From DATJGF01 sp035495315 (GTDB lineage: Bacteria; Verrucomicrobiota; Verrucomicrobiia; Limisphaerales; UBA8199): DNA of 50,579 nucleotides. The stretch spans positions 1-50,579 of the forward strand of contig DATJGF010000086.1 in the NCBI GenBank assembly GCA_035495315.1, given 5' to 3'. Both the position numbers and the translations under genes were made by a program. Under the pieces are notes generated by a model that was not told where the DNA came from, made no database searches, and was given only the letters and a program-made list of their open reading frames with translations. Positions 1-8,006 of this stretch are shown here, piece by piece (position 1 is the stretch's first letter; each line of letters starts with the position of its first letter).

Positions 1-1
1 G

Positions 2-331
2 CCCCCGGACCCTGCGGCCAACCCGTATTTGGCCTTTGCGGCGCTACTGATGGCCGGGTTGGATGGGATCCAGAACAAGATCGAGCCGGGTGAACCGCTG
101 GACAAGAACATTTACGAGTTGCCGCCGGAGGAATTGAAGAAGGTGCCCAACGTAGCGGGGAGTTTGGGTGAGGCGCTGGATTGCCTGGAGAAGGATCACG
201 AGTTTCTGCTCAAAGGCGATGTGTTTACATCGGACTTTCTGGATATGTGGATATCGTCCAAGCGCAAGGAGCACGATGCGCTGCGGTTGCGACCGCATCC
301 CTATGAGTTCTTCCTCTACTACGACGTGTAA
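2..331 (+). CDS. glnA: Glutamine synthetase type I, C-terminal fragment
   Basis: Only the last 109 codons are in the window; the gene runs in from the left edge. Glutamine synthetase condenses glutamate and ammonia to glutamine with ATP in the cytoplasm and is the main ammonia-assimilation enzyme. The fragment has the type I signatures: NPYLAFAALLMAGLDGI, then N-I-Y-E-L-P-P-E-E, which matches the adenylylation loop of GSI-beta with its Tyr kept, then VAGSLGEAL, and the C-terminal RPHPYEFFLYYDV just before the stop. The kept Tyr suggests, but does not prove, control by adenylylation. Reading frame is open to the first base. A strong terminator lies 170 bases downstream. Family identity is very secure; the catalytic N-terminal part cannot be judged here. 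Confidence 0.96.
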   Translation, partial: PPDPAANPYLAFAALLMAGLDGIQNKIEPGEPLDKNIYELPPEELKKVPNVAGSLGEALDCLEKDHEFLLKGDVFTSDFLDMWISSKRKEHDALRLRPHPYEFFLYYDV

Positions 332-501
332 GACGGTAAAATGAGTGTTCTGGCATGCAAAATAATCCGTGTTTCACGGATGGTTCTTAGACATTGCTTG
401 AGCGCCAAAAACCTCAAATCGTATTTAAACCGTATGTAACGGTTTCCAGAATTCACTATGGTTCAGGCTGAATCGTAGTGACGCTCGGGGTAAGCGGAAT
501 G

Positions 502-550
502 ACGGGTGGCTCGGACTTGAAAAGGGTTTGGCCACCCGTTTTCTTTTTTT
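502..550 (+). terminator. Rho-independent terminator downstream of glnA
   Basis: Bases 502-510 (acgggtggc) pair perfectly with 531-539 (gccacccgt), a 9-bp GC-rich stem with a 20-base loop. A T-rich run (539-550, interrupted by one C) follows directly. This is the clearest intrinsic terminator in the window. It lies 170 bases after the glnA stop, so it may end glnA or a short transcript of its own. Confidence 0.8.
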
Positions 551-1111
551 AATCCGAAAGCCGAGCCATCCTAAAATCGTCCCCAGTGGGATTGCGGCTT
601 AAGCGCGTTGCCGGCAACCGTTGGCAACCGCCTCTAAAAATGCCGGGACGATTTTGGCCTCGCACTCGAATCGCTTGCCCTGCCTTAAGCGGCGCGCAAT
701 ACTCCGTTAAAAACCGGGACGCCCTTATGGGCACCACAACAATACTTATCGGGAGCATCGCTAGTCCAGTCTCAGGTAGCCCGCGGCTTTCGTTTTGGAT
801 CAAAAGCTCTTCGACTAAGCGAATCCCTTGCGAGGCGAATGCGGCATACTGTGGGGTCACGCCAAAATATCAAGATAGGGTTGTATTGACGGGTGAGTGG
901 GTTAAGAGAACAGGGTTAGCAGATGAACCACTATTTCTGTTTAGAGAACTGAAGATTTTGTAGAAATTCCCGCCAAGCCTTGCCGAGTGCCCTGAAATTC
1001 ATCGATAGATCAGAATCACGTTTGAGCGCATCTGGATGCTAAAGTGGCCACGATCTTGGGGCCGTGTAGTGGCGTCGGGTGCAAGCGCTTGTGCGGCGGC
1101 TTTGCCATTGG
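551..1111. other. Gap without a convincing gene
   Basis: About 560 bases between the glnA terminator and the GNAT gene. Short open frames exist on both strands (for example 586-963 plus, 549-860 minus), but they overlap each other, have arbitrary composition, and show no family motif or ribosome binding site. I see no repeat, tRNA or transposase remnant. It could be decayed coding sequence. Confidence 0.5.
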
Positions 1112-1648
1112 TCACAACCGAAATTCGAATTCGATTTCATCGCGAAGTGGTTTCCCGCCTAATCCAATGTGCGGGATTTCTGGCTTCAGTTTGCGCGACT
1201 CATCTAAGGCATTGTGGTGAATCGCTACCAGCGTCATCCCCTCGCGTTCATAAAACCGGATGGCCGGTTCATTGTCATTGGTGGTAATGAGCCAGAGCCG
1301 CTGACAGCCCAATGCGCGCGCTCGGTCGCGCCCGATTGCTAGTAGCCGTGCACCAAGTCCCTGCCGCTGCACAGCTGCATGCAGTGTCACCACTTCAAAT
1401 TCCAGATCGGCGACGTGATAGGTCAGCAATGCCGATGGTATTTCATTGCAGGTTGCGATCAAGCCTGGCAACTGAGGAACGTAATGCAAGGTTCCACGAG
1501 AAACCACGCGAAGCGAACGGTTGTAGGTGAGCAGGAAGTCGTGGATCCACGGTTGATCGTCGGGCTGAAGATCGCGAATCGCAATGCTTGCAAGTGCGTG
1601 GATTACTTGCCCGGGATCACTTTGCGCTGGGTCTTGGTCTGCCATCAT
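1112..1648 (-). CDS. GNAT-family N-acetyltransferase
   Basis: A 178-aa GNAT enzyme, expected to move an acetyl group from acetyl-CoA to an amine; the substrate cannot be told. The acetyl-CoA loop (motif A) is seen as R-Q-G-L-G-A-R-L-L, preceded by the beta-strand DLEFEVVTLHAAVQ and followed by GCQRLWLITTNDNEPAIRFYEREGM, the typical GNAT C-terminal half. The frame is open further upstream, but the start is placed at the ATG-ATG pair at 1648/1645 because AGAAGG lies just before it and the upstream residues do not look like protein. It is read in the same direction as the broken ridA gene 130 bases upstream, so the two may have been co-transcribed. Confidence 0.85.
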   Translation of the reverse strand: MMADQDPAQSDPGQVIHALASIAIRDLQPDDQPWIHDFLLTYNRSLRVVSRGTLHYVPQLPGLIATCNEIPSALLTYHVADLEFEVVTLHAAVQRQGLGARLLAIGRDRARALGCQRLWLITTNDNEPAIRFYEREGMTLVAIHHNALDESRKLKPEIPHIGLGGKPLRDEIEFEFRL

Positions 1649-1778
1649 GTCCTTCTCACACAAAACCAAATCCCTTTCAGAAAGTATAGGAGATCCGTGT
1701 AAGGCTACAGTCAAAGCGATCGAACGCTGCGCATCAGCGACCCGCGCCGCTGGCGTCCGGCATTCAGCAGCCTTTCGT

Positions 1779-2118
1779 TCATTGCTCCGCAATAGCGGCG
1801 ATGGAAACCTTCATCCCTTTCGGTCGAATCGGCAGCTTCGCACCTTGGCGCGCAGGAGGGTTGTTCAGAAACCACCGAGCCCATTCCTCGTTCATTCCCG
1901 CAAAATCATCTTCTTCCGCGAGGATGAATGTCGCGCTCACAGTCTTCTCCAAGATCGCTTCGATGTTGCCAAGGCACTGTTTCGTCTGCTCTTGAATCGA
2001 AGCCCCAGCGACTTCCCCTGTCGCGGGATCGAATGGCCCTTGCCCAGCGACAAAAATAAAGCCGCTCGGCTTGGCTGTATCCGGCGAGCGGCTTGGGTGC
2101 GTTCGTAGTGACGCTCAC
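1779..2118 (-). pseudogene. ridA: RidA-family imine deaminase gene, frameshifted
   Basis: RidA proteins hydrolyse reactive enamine/imine intermediates such as 2-aminoacrylate. The N-terminus reads from a GTG at 2118 as VSVTTNAPKPLAGYSQAE, a textbook RidA start (APKP..GxYSQA). Near base 2064 the family match moves to another frame: GFIFVAGQGPFDPATGEVAG continues down to the stop at 1779-1781, including TKQCLGNIEAIL, FAGMNEEWARWF and PPARQGAKLP with the conserved active-site Arg. Skipping one base after the GAG codon at 2067-2065 restores about 112 residues, near the normal family length. No single open frame spans the gene, so it is easily missed. It is either a recent pseudogene or a one-base sequencing/assembly error; the otherwise perfect motifs favour a recent or artefactual lesion. 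Confidence 0.85.
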
Positions 2119-2223
2119 CGGCCTTATGTTCAAAATATTTTCAACTTTCTTGCAAGACATGTGCTTTCCCGGCCGGTTTATCAACTGAAGCCCTTGTTCA
2201 AACCAAAAGAAAGACAAAACATT

Positions 2224-3288
2224 ATGAAAAACAATACTCACCTGACAGTGGTTGGTCTCTTTGGACTGTTCCTCTTGCTGCTGAGCGCCTCGGTTCAGAG
2301 CGCAAGCGCCACGGAATACCTTGTCCGTGTGGATGGCGCTGTCAGCACCGTGAGCGTGAACTACAATGCCTCCGCGACTTCAGGGACTGTCAAAGCAACT
2401 GTCCCGGCCGGATATTCCTTTGACCCGACCACGGGGATAGTGGTCCCGACAACGTCGACGTACTTACAGAATCTCATCGCTGACATTGATACCGTTAAGA
2501 ATACACGAAGACCCTTAAAGTCACCGGGGGAAAGTTACGATAAAGACCTTAACTTGAGGCCCGCAAAACCTGCCCGGCGTCGTGGCACCCATGCTGATCG
2601 ACCTGCAGCCATACCTCTTCCAGGCGGCCAACCCAACTGCGGGTGGAGTCATCTTTGGCCATATTCCGTGGCCCGCAGTCAATGTCAACAACCTATTGTC
2701 TGGTTTGACATACTTGGATATTTGTACCGCGATTTTTCCAAATGGCGAAATCAGGGGGCAGTTGATCCCCATCCCCTGCCCGCCGCCTGTAATGGTGGCG
2801 GCGCTTCCGACCAACCTCCGGTAGAATGTGGGTTCCCCGTCACACTTACCGTCAACGCCATGGGGACCGGTTCGCTCAGTTATCAGTGGTACCACAATTC
2901 GGTTCCAATCCCCGGCGCCATTAGCCCCAGCCTGTCAGTTGCGGCTGCGCACTTTTCCGACAGTGGCGGATACAAGGTCGTGGTGACGGATTTCTGTGGC
3001 TCGGTGGATAGTTCCGTCCAATTGATTGTTCAGGACACAACGCAGCCTGTGCTCTCCCTCCCGGCGAACATCACAGCCAATGCTACGAGCAAGGCTGGCG
3101 CTGTGATCACTTTCCAAGCCACCGCTCTCGACGGGTGCGTGGGAAGCGTCCCCGTAGTCTGCACCCCGCCTTCCGGCAGCACCTTCCCGATCGGGGTAAC
3201 TACGGTGAACTGCTCCGCCAACGATGGCAACGGCAACGTCGCGACAGGAAGCTTTACGGTGGCAATCCTGAGACCACATCACCCCTAG
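2224..3288 (+). pseudogene. Secreted CHRD / Ig-like / HYR protein, frame disrupted
   Basis: The ATG at 2224 opens a clear signal peptide (MKNNTHLTVVGLFGLFLLLL, then SASVQSASA). Three blocks follow. Up to about 2500 the reading is frame 1. From about 2558 to 2824 a different frame carries a convincing CHRD-domain end (GGVIFGHIPWPAVNV, LLSGLTYLDICTAIFPNGEIRGQL), while frame 1 there is Arg/Pro-rich nonsense. From about 2790 frame 1 resumes with an Ig-like repeat (GSLSYQWYHNSVPIPGA, HFSDSGGYKVVVTD) and a HYR domain (DTTQPVLSLPANITANAT, FPIGVTTVNCSANDGNGN). At least two compensating indels are therefore needed. Frame 1 as it stands is open for 354 codons, so a peptide could still be made, but its middle would be garbage. 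Intact, it would be an exported adhesion-like protein of unknown role. Confidence 0.75.
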
Positions 3289-3643
3289 ACCGAATATTTC
3301 ATTCCTTCAAGCCGCTAGCGATTGCTCGCATCCCTGTGTAGCCGACTTGTTTGAGCGGACCGTTTTTGTCGGCTTTCGATCCACATCCTCCGCCATGCTC
3401 ATTGCGACCATCTGCTTGCCGCTAAACTCGAACCTTGCGCCATTAGCAAGTCTATAAGATTCCGTGCGTTCGACTTTGGTCGAAGCCTTACTGGGCTCAG
3501 GTAAGTCCGCGCCGTTTTCGTTTGGGCCGCGGTTGCAGGAAAGGCCATAAGGGTTTCCCTTAGGCATAGTAATCTATGTGCCTAGGTACCAATCAGGCCC
3601 GGCCCCAATTGTCTTGACCCTGCCTTGCTCCTAATTTGTTGGT
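3289..3643. other. Upstream region of the PocR-AraC gene
   Basis: About 355 bases. An 86-codon minus-strand frame (3567-3307) exists but has no ribosome binding site, no family motif and unremarkable composition, so I do not call it. The right end holds an imperfect hairpin (3561-3584) 60 bases before the regulator start; otherwise nothing is recognisable. Confidence 0.45.
3561..3584. promoter_or_regulatory. Imperfect inverted repeat upstream of the AraC-type gene
   Basis: taggcatag (3561-3569) and ctatgtgccta (3574-3584) are inverted copies apart from a two-base insertion. The position, 60 bases before the start of a DNA-binding regulator, suits an operator, perhaps autoregulatory. This is inference from position only. 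Confidence 0.3.
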
Positions 3644-4678
3644 ATGCAAACAACATATGTTAGGCAGACTCCAACCCCCAGAAGTCCCTTTAATGAGACC
3701 CCCTCGAGTCAGCCGCATGCCTCCCAAACCGGTTCCTCCGTCGCTCGCGTACCCGCCCCTTTCAAAACTCGAACCAACGGCAATGGCCAAAGCCAGGCAG
3801 ACCGAGCGCTGATTGAAGCGTTGGTCAGTTCAAAGATTTTCCAGGAATACGAGCGTGCGTTCAATGAAGCGACCGGTTTGCCAGTCGCCCTGAGGCCGAT
3901 CGAGACCTGGCAGTTGCCGCATCACGGCAAACGCAACGAAGGCCCATTCTGCTCGTTAATTTCAGAGAAAAGCCGAGCTTGCGCGTCTTGTCTATCGGTG
4001 CAGGAGCAACTGTCGAACTTGGCGGTCCAGGAGGCCCATACGATAGGTTGTCCCAATGGATTGTGCGACACGGCGGTGCCGGTGCGCCTGGGAGATCGGC
4101 TGGTGGGGTTTCTGCAGACCGGTCAGGTTTTTAAGAAGAAACCTTCGTCTGCCCAATTTGAGCGCGTCCTCAAACATCTGGCGGAGTGGGGCGTGGAGTT
4201 GGACCGGCACACGTTGCGGGAGGCGTATTTTTCGACTCGAGTCGTGCCCGTTAAACAGCACGAGGCGATCGTAAAACTATTGACCATTTTTGCGCAGCAC
4301 TTGTCAATGCTCAGCAATCAGGTGGTCGTTCAACACGAAAATGCGGAGCCGCCGGTCATAATAAAAGCCAAAGAGTACATTCAGGAACACCAAACGGAGA
4401 ACCTGCGTCTGGGCCATGTCGCCCGGGCCTGCAACACCAGCACCTTTTACTTCTGCAAGATGTTCAAAAAGATCACTGGTATCAATTTTACTGATTATCT
4501 TTCCCGGGTTCGGATCGAAAAATCAAAAAACCTTCTACTGAATCCGAACCTCCGGGTCAGCGAGATTGCGTTCGAGGTGGGATTTCAGTCCTTAACTCAT
4601 TTCAACCGGGTTTTCAAAAAGATTCTTGGGCAATCGCCGACCGAATATCGGGCGCAACTTCTCGGCACCCGATACTAA
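3644..4678 (+). CDS. AraC-family regulator with PocR sensory domain
   Basis: A 344-aa transcription factor. Residues about 50-225 match the PocR ligand-binding domain, with the Cys pattern C103, C113, C116, C136 and C141 (FCSLIS, RACASC, HTIGCPNGLCDTAVPV) and G-x-x-L-V-G-F-L-Q-T-G-Q. Residues about 240-335 are an AraC DNA-binding domain with two helix-turn-helix units (about 255-277 and 303-325; RVSEIAFEVGFQSLTHFNRVFKK). PocR domains sense small metabolites in known cases; the Cys cluster could alternatively bind metal or respond to redox state, which is inference. The first 45 residues are Pro/Ser/Thr-rich and look disordered; no Shine-Dalgarno is visible at the ATG, so a start further in is possible. 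It sits 137 bases upstream of a two-component cluster on the same strand and may control it. Confidence 0.88.
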   Translation: MQTTYVRQTPTPRSPFNETPSSQPHASQTGSSVARVPAPFKTRTNGNGQSQADRALIEALVSSKIFQEYERAFNEATGLPVALRPIETWQLPHHGKRNEGPFCSLISEKSRACASCLSVQEQLSNLAVQEAHTIGCPNGLCDTAVPVRLGDRLVGFLQTGQVFKKKPSSAQFERVLKHLAEWGVELDRHTLREAYFSTRVVPVKQHEAIVKLLTIFAQHLSMLSNQVVVQHENAEPPVIIKAKEYIQEHQTENLRLGHVARACNTSTFYFCKMFKKITGINFTDYLSRVRIEKSKNLLLNPNLRVSEIAFEVGFQSLTHFNRVFKKILGQSPTEYRAQLLGTRY

Positions 4679-4815
4679 TCTCCCCGCGAAATTGCCTACG
4701 GGCCCGGCGAATTTTCGATGAGCAGGGCGGTTTGAAACCGATGCAGCTTGCCCGCCCGCGACAAAGCCAGGATTGCTTTCCGAGTGCAATATCGGGTAGT
4801 TCTCGCCTCCGCTGA

Positions 4816-6117
4816 ATGCGCGATTACAAGCATCTAACCAGAACCGAACTAATTGCGCGGCTCCGCGCCCTGGAAGGGGCGGCCGAGAGCTCGACCGACG
4901 TCCCGCGGGATTCGGGATCCGCTCCCCCGGGCGATACGCAAGAGCGACTGAGAGCGATTCTCGAAACTGCAGTCGAAGGCATTATTACCATTGACGAACG
5001 CGGCGTTATAGAGTCGATGAACCCGGCGGCGGTGAAGATTTTTGGGTTCACGGTCGCAGAAGTCATTGGGAGGAACGTTAGTTGTTTGATGCCCTCGCCC
5101 TATCGGGATGAGCACGATTCGTATATGGCAAATTACCTCAGGACGGGGCATGCTAAAATCATCGGCATTGGCCGGGAAGTGATCGGCCAGCGCAAAGATG
5201 GTTCACTGTTCCCAATGGACCTTGCAGTGAGCGAAGTGCGACTGGCGCAGCGCCGGCTCTTCACCGGGTTTGTGCGTGATATCACCGATCGAAAGAAGGC
5301 CGAAGGCAAACTTGAGGAACTGGCAAAATCGCTGGCAGAGAAAAACAAGGAACTAGAAACCATTGTCTACATTGCCTCGCATGACTTGCGTTCACCGCTG
5401 GTCAACATACAGGGCTTTAGCCGGGAACTGGCGCGCGCGTGCGAGCGACTCCAGACGAGGCTCGGCGAGGACCCCGACGGGATGAGCGCTGTCGGCAAGG
5501 GATACAATGGAGCACGGACGGAAATCAAGACGCTGCTCCGGGAGGATATTCCCGAGGCTCTCGATTTTATTCAGGCGGGCGTCGCTAAAATTGATACGCT
5601 GCTGTCGGGATTTTTGCGCTATTCCCGCCTGGGGCGGGCTGCGCTGCGCATTGAGCGACTGGATATCAACCGCATGCTGGACTCTATCACGCGGGCCATG
5701 GAGTATCAGATCCAACGGGCTGCCGCCAATGTTCAGGTTGAGCCATTGCCCGATGCGATGGGGGACGCTACACAGATTAACCAGGTGTTTTCGAATCTCC
5801 TCGATAACGCACTGAAGTATCTTGATCCAAAACGTCCGGGGGTGATTTCGGTTTCTGGCCGCGTCGAGGGGCGCGATTCCATTTACGCCGTCCGCGACAA
5901 CGGCATTGGCATTGCCCCCGAGCATCAGCAGAAAGTTTTCGAAATATTCCACCGGCTCAATCCATCAGCGGCTGAAGGAGAGGGCTTGGGTTTGACTATC
6001 GCTCAACGCATCCTGGAAAGGCAAAATGGGCGTATTTGGGTCGAATCTCACTTCGGCAAGGGGAGCGTGTTTTTTGTTTCCTTGCCGAACGGGCGGCAGG
6101 CTAAACTGCGCTCATGA
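4816..6117 (+). CDS. PAS histidine kinase with FixL-like haem-pocket residues
   Basis: A 433-aa soluble kinase without membrane segments. Residues 1-40: helical lead. Residues about 43-160: a PAS domain very like that of FixL (MPSPYRDEHDSYMANY, KIIGIGREVIGQRKDGS, LFTGFVRDITDR). His100 falls in the H-D-S-Y position where FixL binds haem iron, and Arg120 lies 20 residues later, as the haem-propionate/oxygen-sensing Arg does in Bradyrhizobium FixL. Residues 160-185: a short coiled coil. Residues 181-275: a HisKA domain with phospho-acceptor His189 (IASHDLRSPLVNIQG). Residues 290-430: HATPase with N-box NLLDNALKY, DNGIGI and GEGLGLTIAQRI. Its stop overlaps the next start by ATGA, so it is translationally coupled to a receiver gene. 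Kinase function is secure; haem binding is inferred. Confidence 0.93.
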   Translation: MRDYKHLTRTELIARLRALEGAAESSTDVPRDSGSAPPGDTQERLRAILETAVEGIITIDERGVIESMNPAAVKIFGFTVAEVIGRNVSCLMPSPYRDEHDSYMANYLRTGHAKIIGIGREVIGQRKDGSLFPMDLAVSEVRLAQRRLFTGFVRDITDRKKAEGKLEELAKSLAEKNKELETIVYIASHDLRSPLVNIQGFSRELARACERLQTRLGEDPDGMSAVGKGYNGARTEIKTLLREDIPEALDFIQAGVAKIDTLLSGFLRYSRLGRAALRIERLDINRMLDSITRAMEYQIQRAAANVQVEPLPDAMGDATQINQVFSNLLDNALKYLDPKRPGVISVSGRVEGRDSIYAVRDNGIGIAPEHQQKVFEIFHRLNPSAAEGEGLGLTIAQRILERQNGRIWVESHFGKGSVFFVSLPNGRQAKLRS

Positions 6118-6569
6118 ATGATGGAAGTCGCGAAGTAGTTATACTGATCGCGGAGGATGATGCGGGTCATGCGCGTCTGATCGAAAAGAACCTGACGCGC
6201 GGTGGTCTGCACAATCGGATTCAGCGATTTGATAATGGACAGGCGGTTCTGGATTTTCTGTTTCGCAGGGGGCAGGGAGCGCACCGGGCGGTCGACACGC
6301 CGTACCTGCTACTGCTGGATATTCGGATGCCGCAAATTGATGGCATTGAGGTTCTGCGCCAGGTCAAAGAGCATCCCGAGTTGCGCAAGGTGCCGGTCAT
6401 CATGTTAACTACGACCGATGATCCCCGCGAAGTCGAACGTTGTCACGCCATCGGCTGCGCAAGCTATATTGTTAAACCGGTCGATTACGAGAAATTCGCC
6501 GAGGCGATCAAGAGCCTAGGATTATATATATCCTTGGTGAAGGTTCCAGAAATAAACGGCAAGCAATAA
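6114..6569 (+). CDS. Single-domain response regulator (CheY/Rcp1 type)
   Basis: A 151-aa stand-alone receiver domain. The acidic pair is in LIAEDDAGHARLIEKNL, the phospho-acceptor Asp in LLLLDIRMPQIDGIEVLRQV, the Thr in VIMLTTTDDPREV and the Lys in ASYIVKPVDYEKF. The insert around FLFRRGQGAHRAVDTPYLLLL is typical of the Rcp1-like receivers that partner phytochrome and PAS kinases. It has no output domain, so it should act by phosphotransfer or protein contact. Its ATG overlaps the stop of the PAS kinase (ATGA), making that kinase the natural partner. The gap to the next gene is 18 bases. Confidence 0.93.
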   Translation: MNDGSREVVILIAEDDAGHARLIEKNLTRGGLHNRIQRFDNGQAVLDFLFRRGQGAHRAVDTPYLLLLDIRMPQIDGIEVLRQVKEHPELRKVPVIMLTTTDDPREVERCHAIGCASYIVKPVDYEKFAEAIKSLGLYISLVKVPEINGKQ

Positions 6570-6587
6570 TACGGCGCGCACGCGGTT

Positions 6588-8006
6588 ATGGATTCCAGCG
6601 CGGCTCGACCTCGAGTTTTGGTCGTCGATGATGATCGGGGCCTGCTGCGCCTGATCGAGAAATCTCTCGTGCGCGAGGGCATTGCCGCCAGCACAGCATC
6701 CTCCGGAGCCGAGGCGGTTGGCTGGCTTGACACCCACCGGCCCGACTTGCTGTTGTTGGATTTAAAACTGCAGGATGTGGAGGGTGTCGAACTGGTCGAG
6801 CGCCTGGCTGCCGACGACAAGTGCCCGCCCTTTATTATTATTACCGGGCAAGGGGATGAGCGCATTGCGGTTGACATGATGAAACGTGGCGCCCGTGACT
6901 ATTTGGTCAAGGATGCCAACTTCCTGCAATTCCTGCCGACGGTCGTCAAACGCGCGCTGGAACAACTGGATCAGGAACGGCGACTAACGGAGGCTGAGCA
7001 ACAAGTCCATCTGGTCCGCAGCGTTATCGAACGGGGCTTTAATGCGGTGCTGATCACGGGAGGTGAGCTGCCGGATCCTCGGATTCTTTACATCAATCCT
7101 GCCTTTGCACAAGTGACTGGGTACTCGGCAGAAGAGATTTTGGGCCGGCCGCTCAGTGTCCTGGCGGGTTTAGCCAACCTGCACCAGCGGCTTCGGTCCG
7201 GTTTGCCGCCAGGCGCGACATTTCTCGACGAAATCTCGACGTACCAAACCGCCCAAGGCGAACGCTGGGGCGAATGGCGGGTCGGACCGGTGCAGGATAA
7301 AAGTGGCCAGACTACAAACTGGCTCATCATCTTCCGCGATATTACGCAGCGCAAACGCCTCGAGAAGGAGATCCTTGAAATCAGCGAGCAGGAACGACGT
7401 CGAATCGGCCAGGACCTGCACGACGACCTTTGCCAGCACCTGGCGGGAATTGAGCTGATGAGCCAGGTGGTGCAGCAAAAGCTCGCTGTCAAATCCAAAA
7501 CCGACGCTGCGCGAGTCGGCGAGATCGCCAAGCATGTGCGAGACGCCATTGCGCAGACTCGCTCGCTCGCGCGGGGGCTGGCACCGGTCACTCTGGAATC
7601 TGGAGGACTGGCTTTGGCCCTGCAGGAGTTGGCTGCCAATGCGGAGAAGATGTTCGGAATCCGCTGCCAGGTTTCGGCCTCCAGTCCGCAGCATGCCGGC
7701 GAATTGACGATCGACACACATCTCTACCGCATTGCTCAGGAAGCCGTTTCCAATGCAATTAAACACGGCAAGGCGCGCCAGGTTCTCATTCAGCTGGAAA
7801 CCACGCCAGCCGCAATGCAGGTGACCGTTGCCGACGACGGACGCGGCATTGCCGAACCGCCTCCCCGGAACAACGGCATGGGTTTGCGCATTATGGAATA
7901 CCGTGCCTCCATGATTGGCGGCAGGCTCACGATTCAAAAAGATCCGCACGGCGGCACCACGGTGCGTTGCTCCGTTCCGCGGTCGACGGTTTCTACACGC
8001 AAATGA
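6588..8006 (+). CDS. Receiver-PAS-HisKA_3 hybrid histidine kinase
   Basis: A 472-aa cytoplasmic kinase. Residues 8-125: an N-terminal receiver with D14-D15-D16 and phospho-acceptor Asp58 (DLLLLDLKLQDVEGVELV) and Lys in ARDYLVKDAN. Residues about 140-255: a PAS domain (ILYINPAFAQVTGYSAEEIL, WLIIFRDITQRKR). Residues about 265-340: a HisKA_3 dimerisation domain with phospho-acceptor His278 in ERRRIGQDLHDDLCQHLAGI. Residues about 385-465: a HATPase of the NarX/DegS type (RIAQEAVSNAIKHGKA, DDGRGI, NGMGLRIMEYRA). Kinases of this class normally pair with NarL/FixJ regulators, and the next gene, overlapping by ATGA, is exactly that. The N-terminal receiver offers an entry point for phosphate from the upstream kinase pair. 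Confidence 0.93.
   Translation: MDSSAARPRVLVVDDDRGLLRLIEKSLVREGIAASTASSGAEAVGWLDTHRPDLLLLDLKLQDVEGVELVERLAADDKCPPFIIITGQGDERIAVDMMKRGARDYLVKDANFLQFLPTVVKRALEQLDQERRLTEAEQQVHLVRSVIERGFNAVLITGGELPDPRILYINPAFAQVTGYSAEEILGRPLSVLAGLANLHQRLRSGLPPGATFLDEISTYQTAQGERWGEWRVGPVQDKSGQTTNWLIIFRDITQRKRLEKEILEISEQERRRIGQDLHDDLCQHLAGIELMSQVVQQKLAVKSKTDAARVGEIAKHVRDAIAQTRSLARGLAPVTLESGGLALALQELAANAEKMFGIRCQVSASSPQHAGELTIDTHLYRIAQEAVSNAIKHGKARQVLIQLETTPAAMQVTVADDGRGIAEPPPRNNGMGLRIMEYRASMIGGRLTIQKDPHGGTTVRCSVPRSTVSTRK

Noticed and set aside
586..963. Plus-strand frame of 125 codons after the glnA terminator
   Set aside because: Overlaps an equally open minus-strand frame, lacks a ribosome binding site and recognisable motifs.
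473..2116. A shared 14-mer (tcgtagtgacgctc) at 473-486 and 2103-2116
   Set aside because: A 14-base match is expected several times by chance in a 50-kb window searched on both strands, and the flanks differ.
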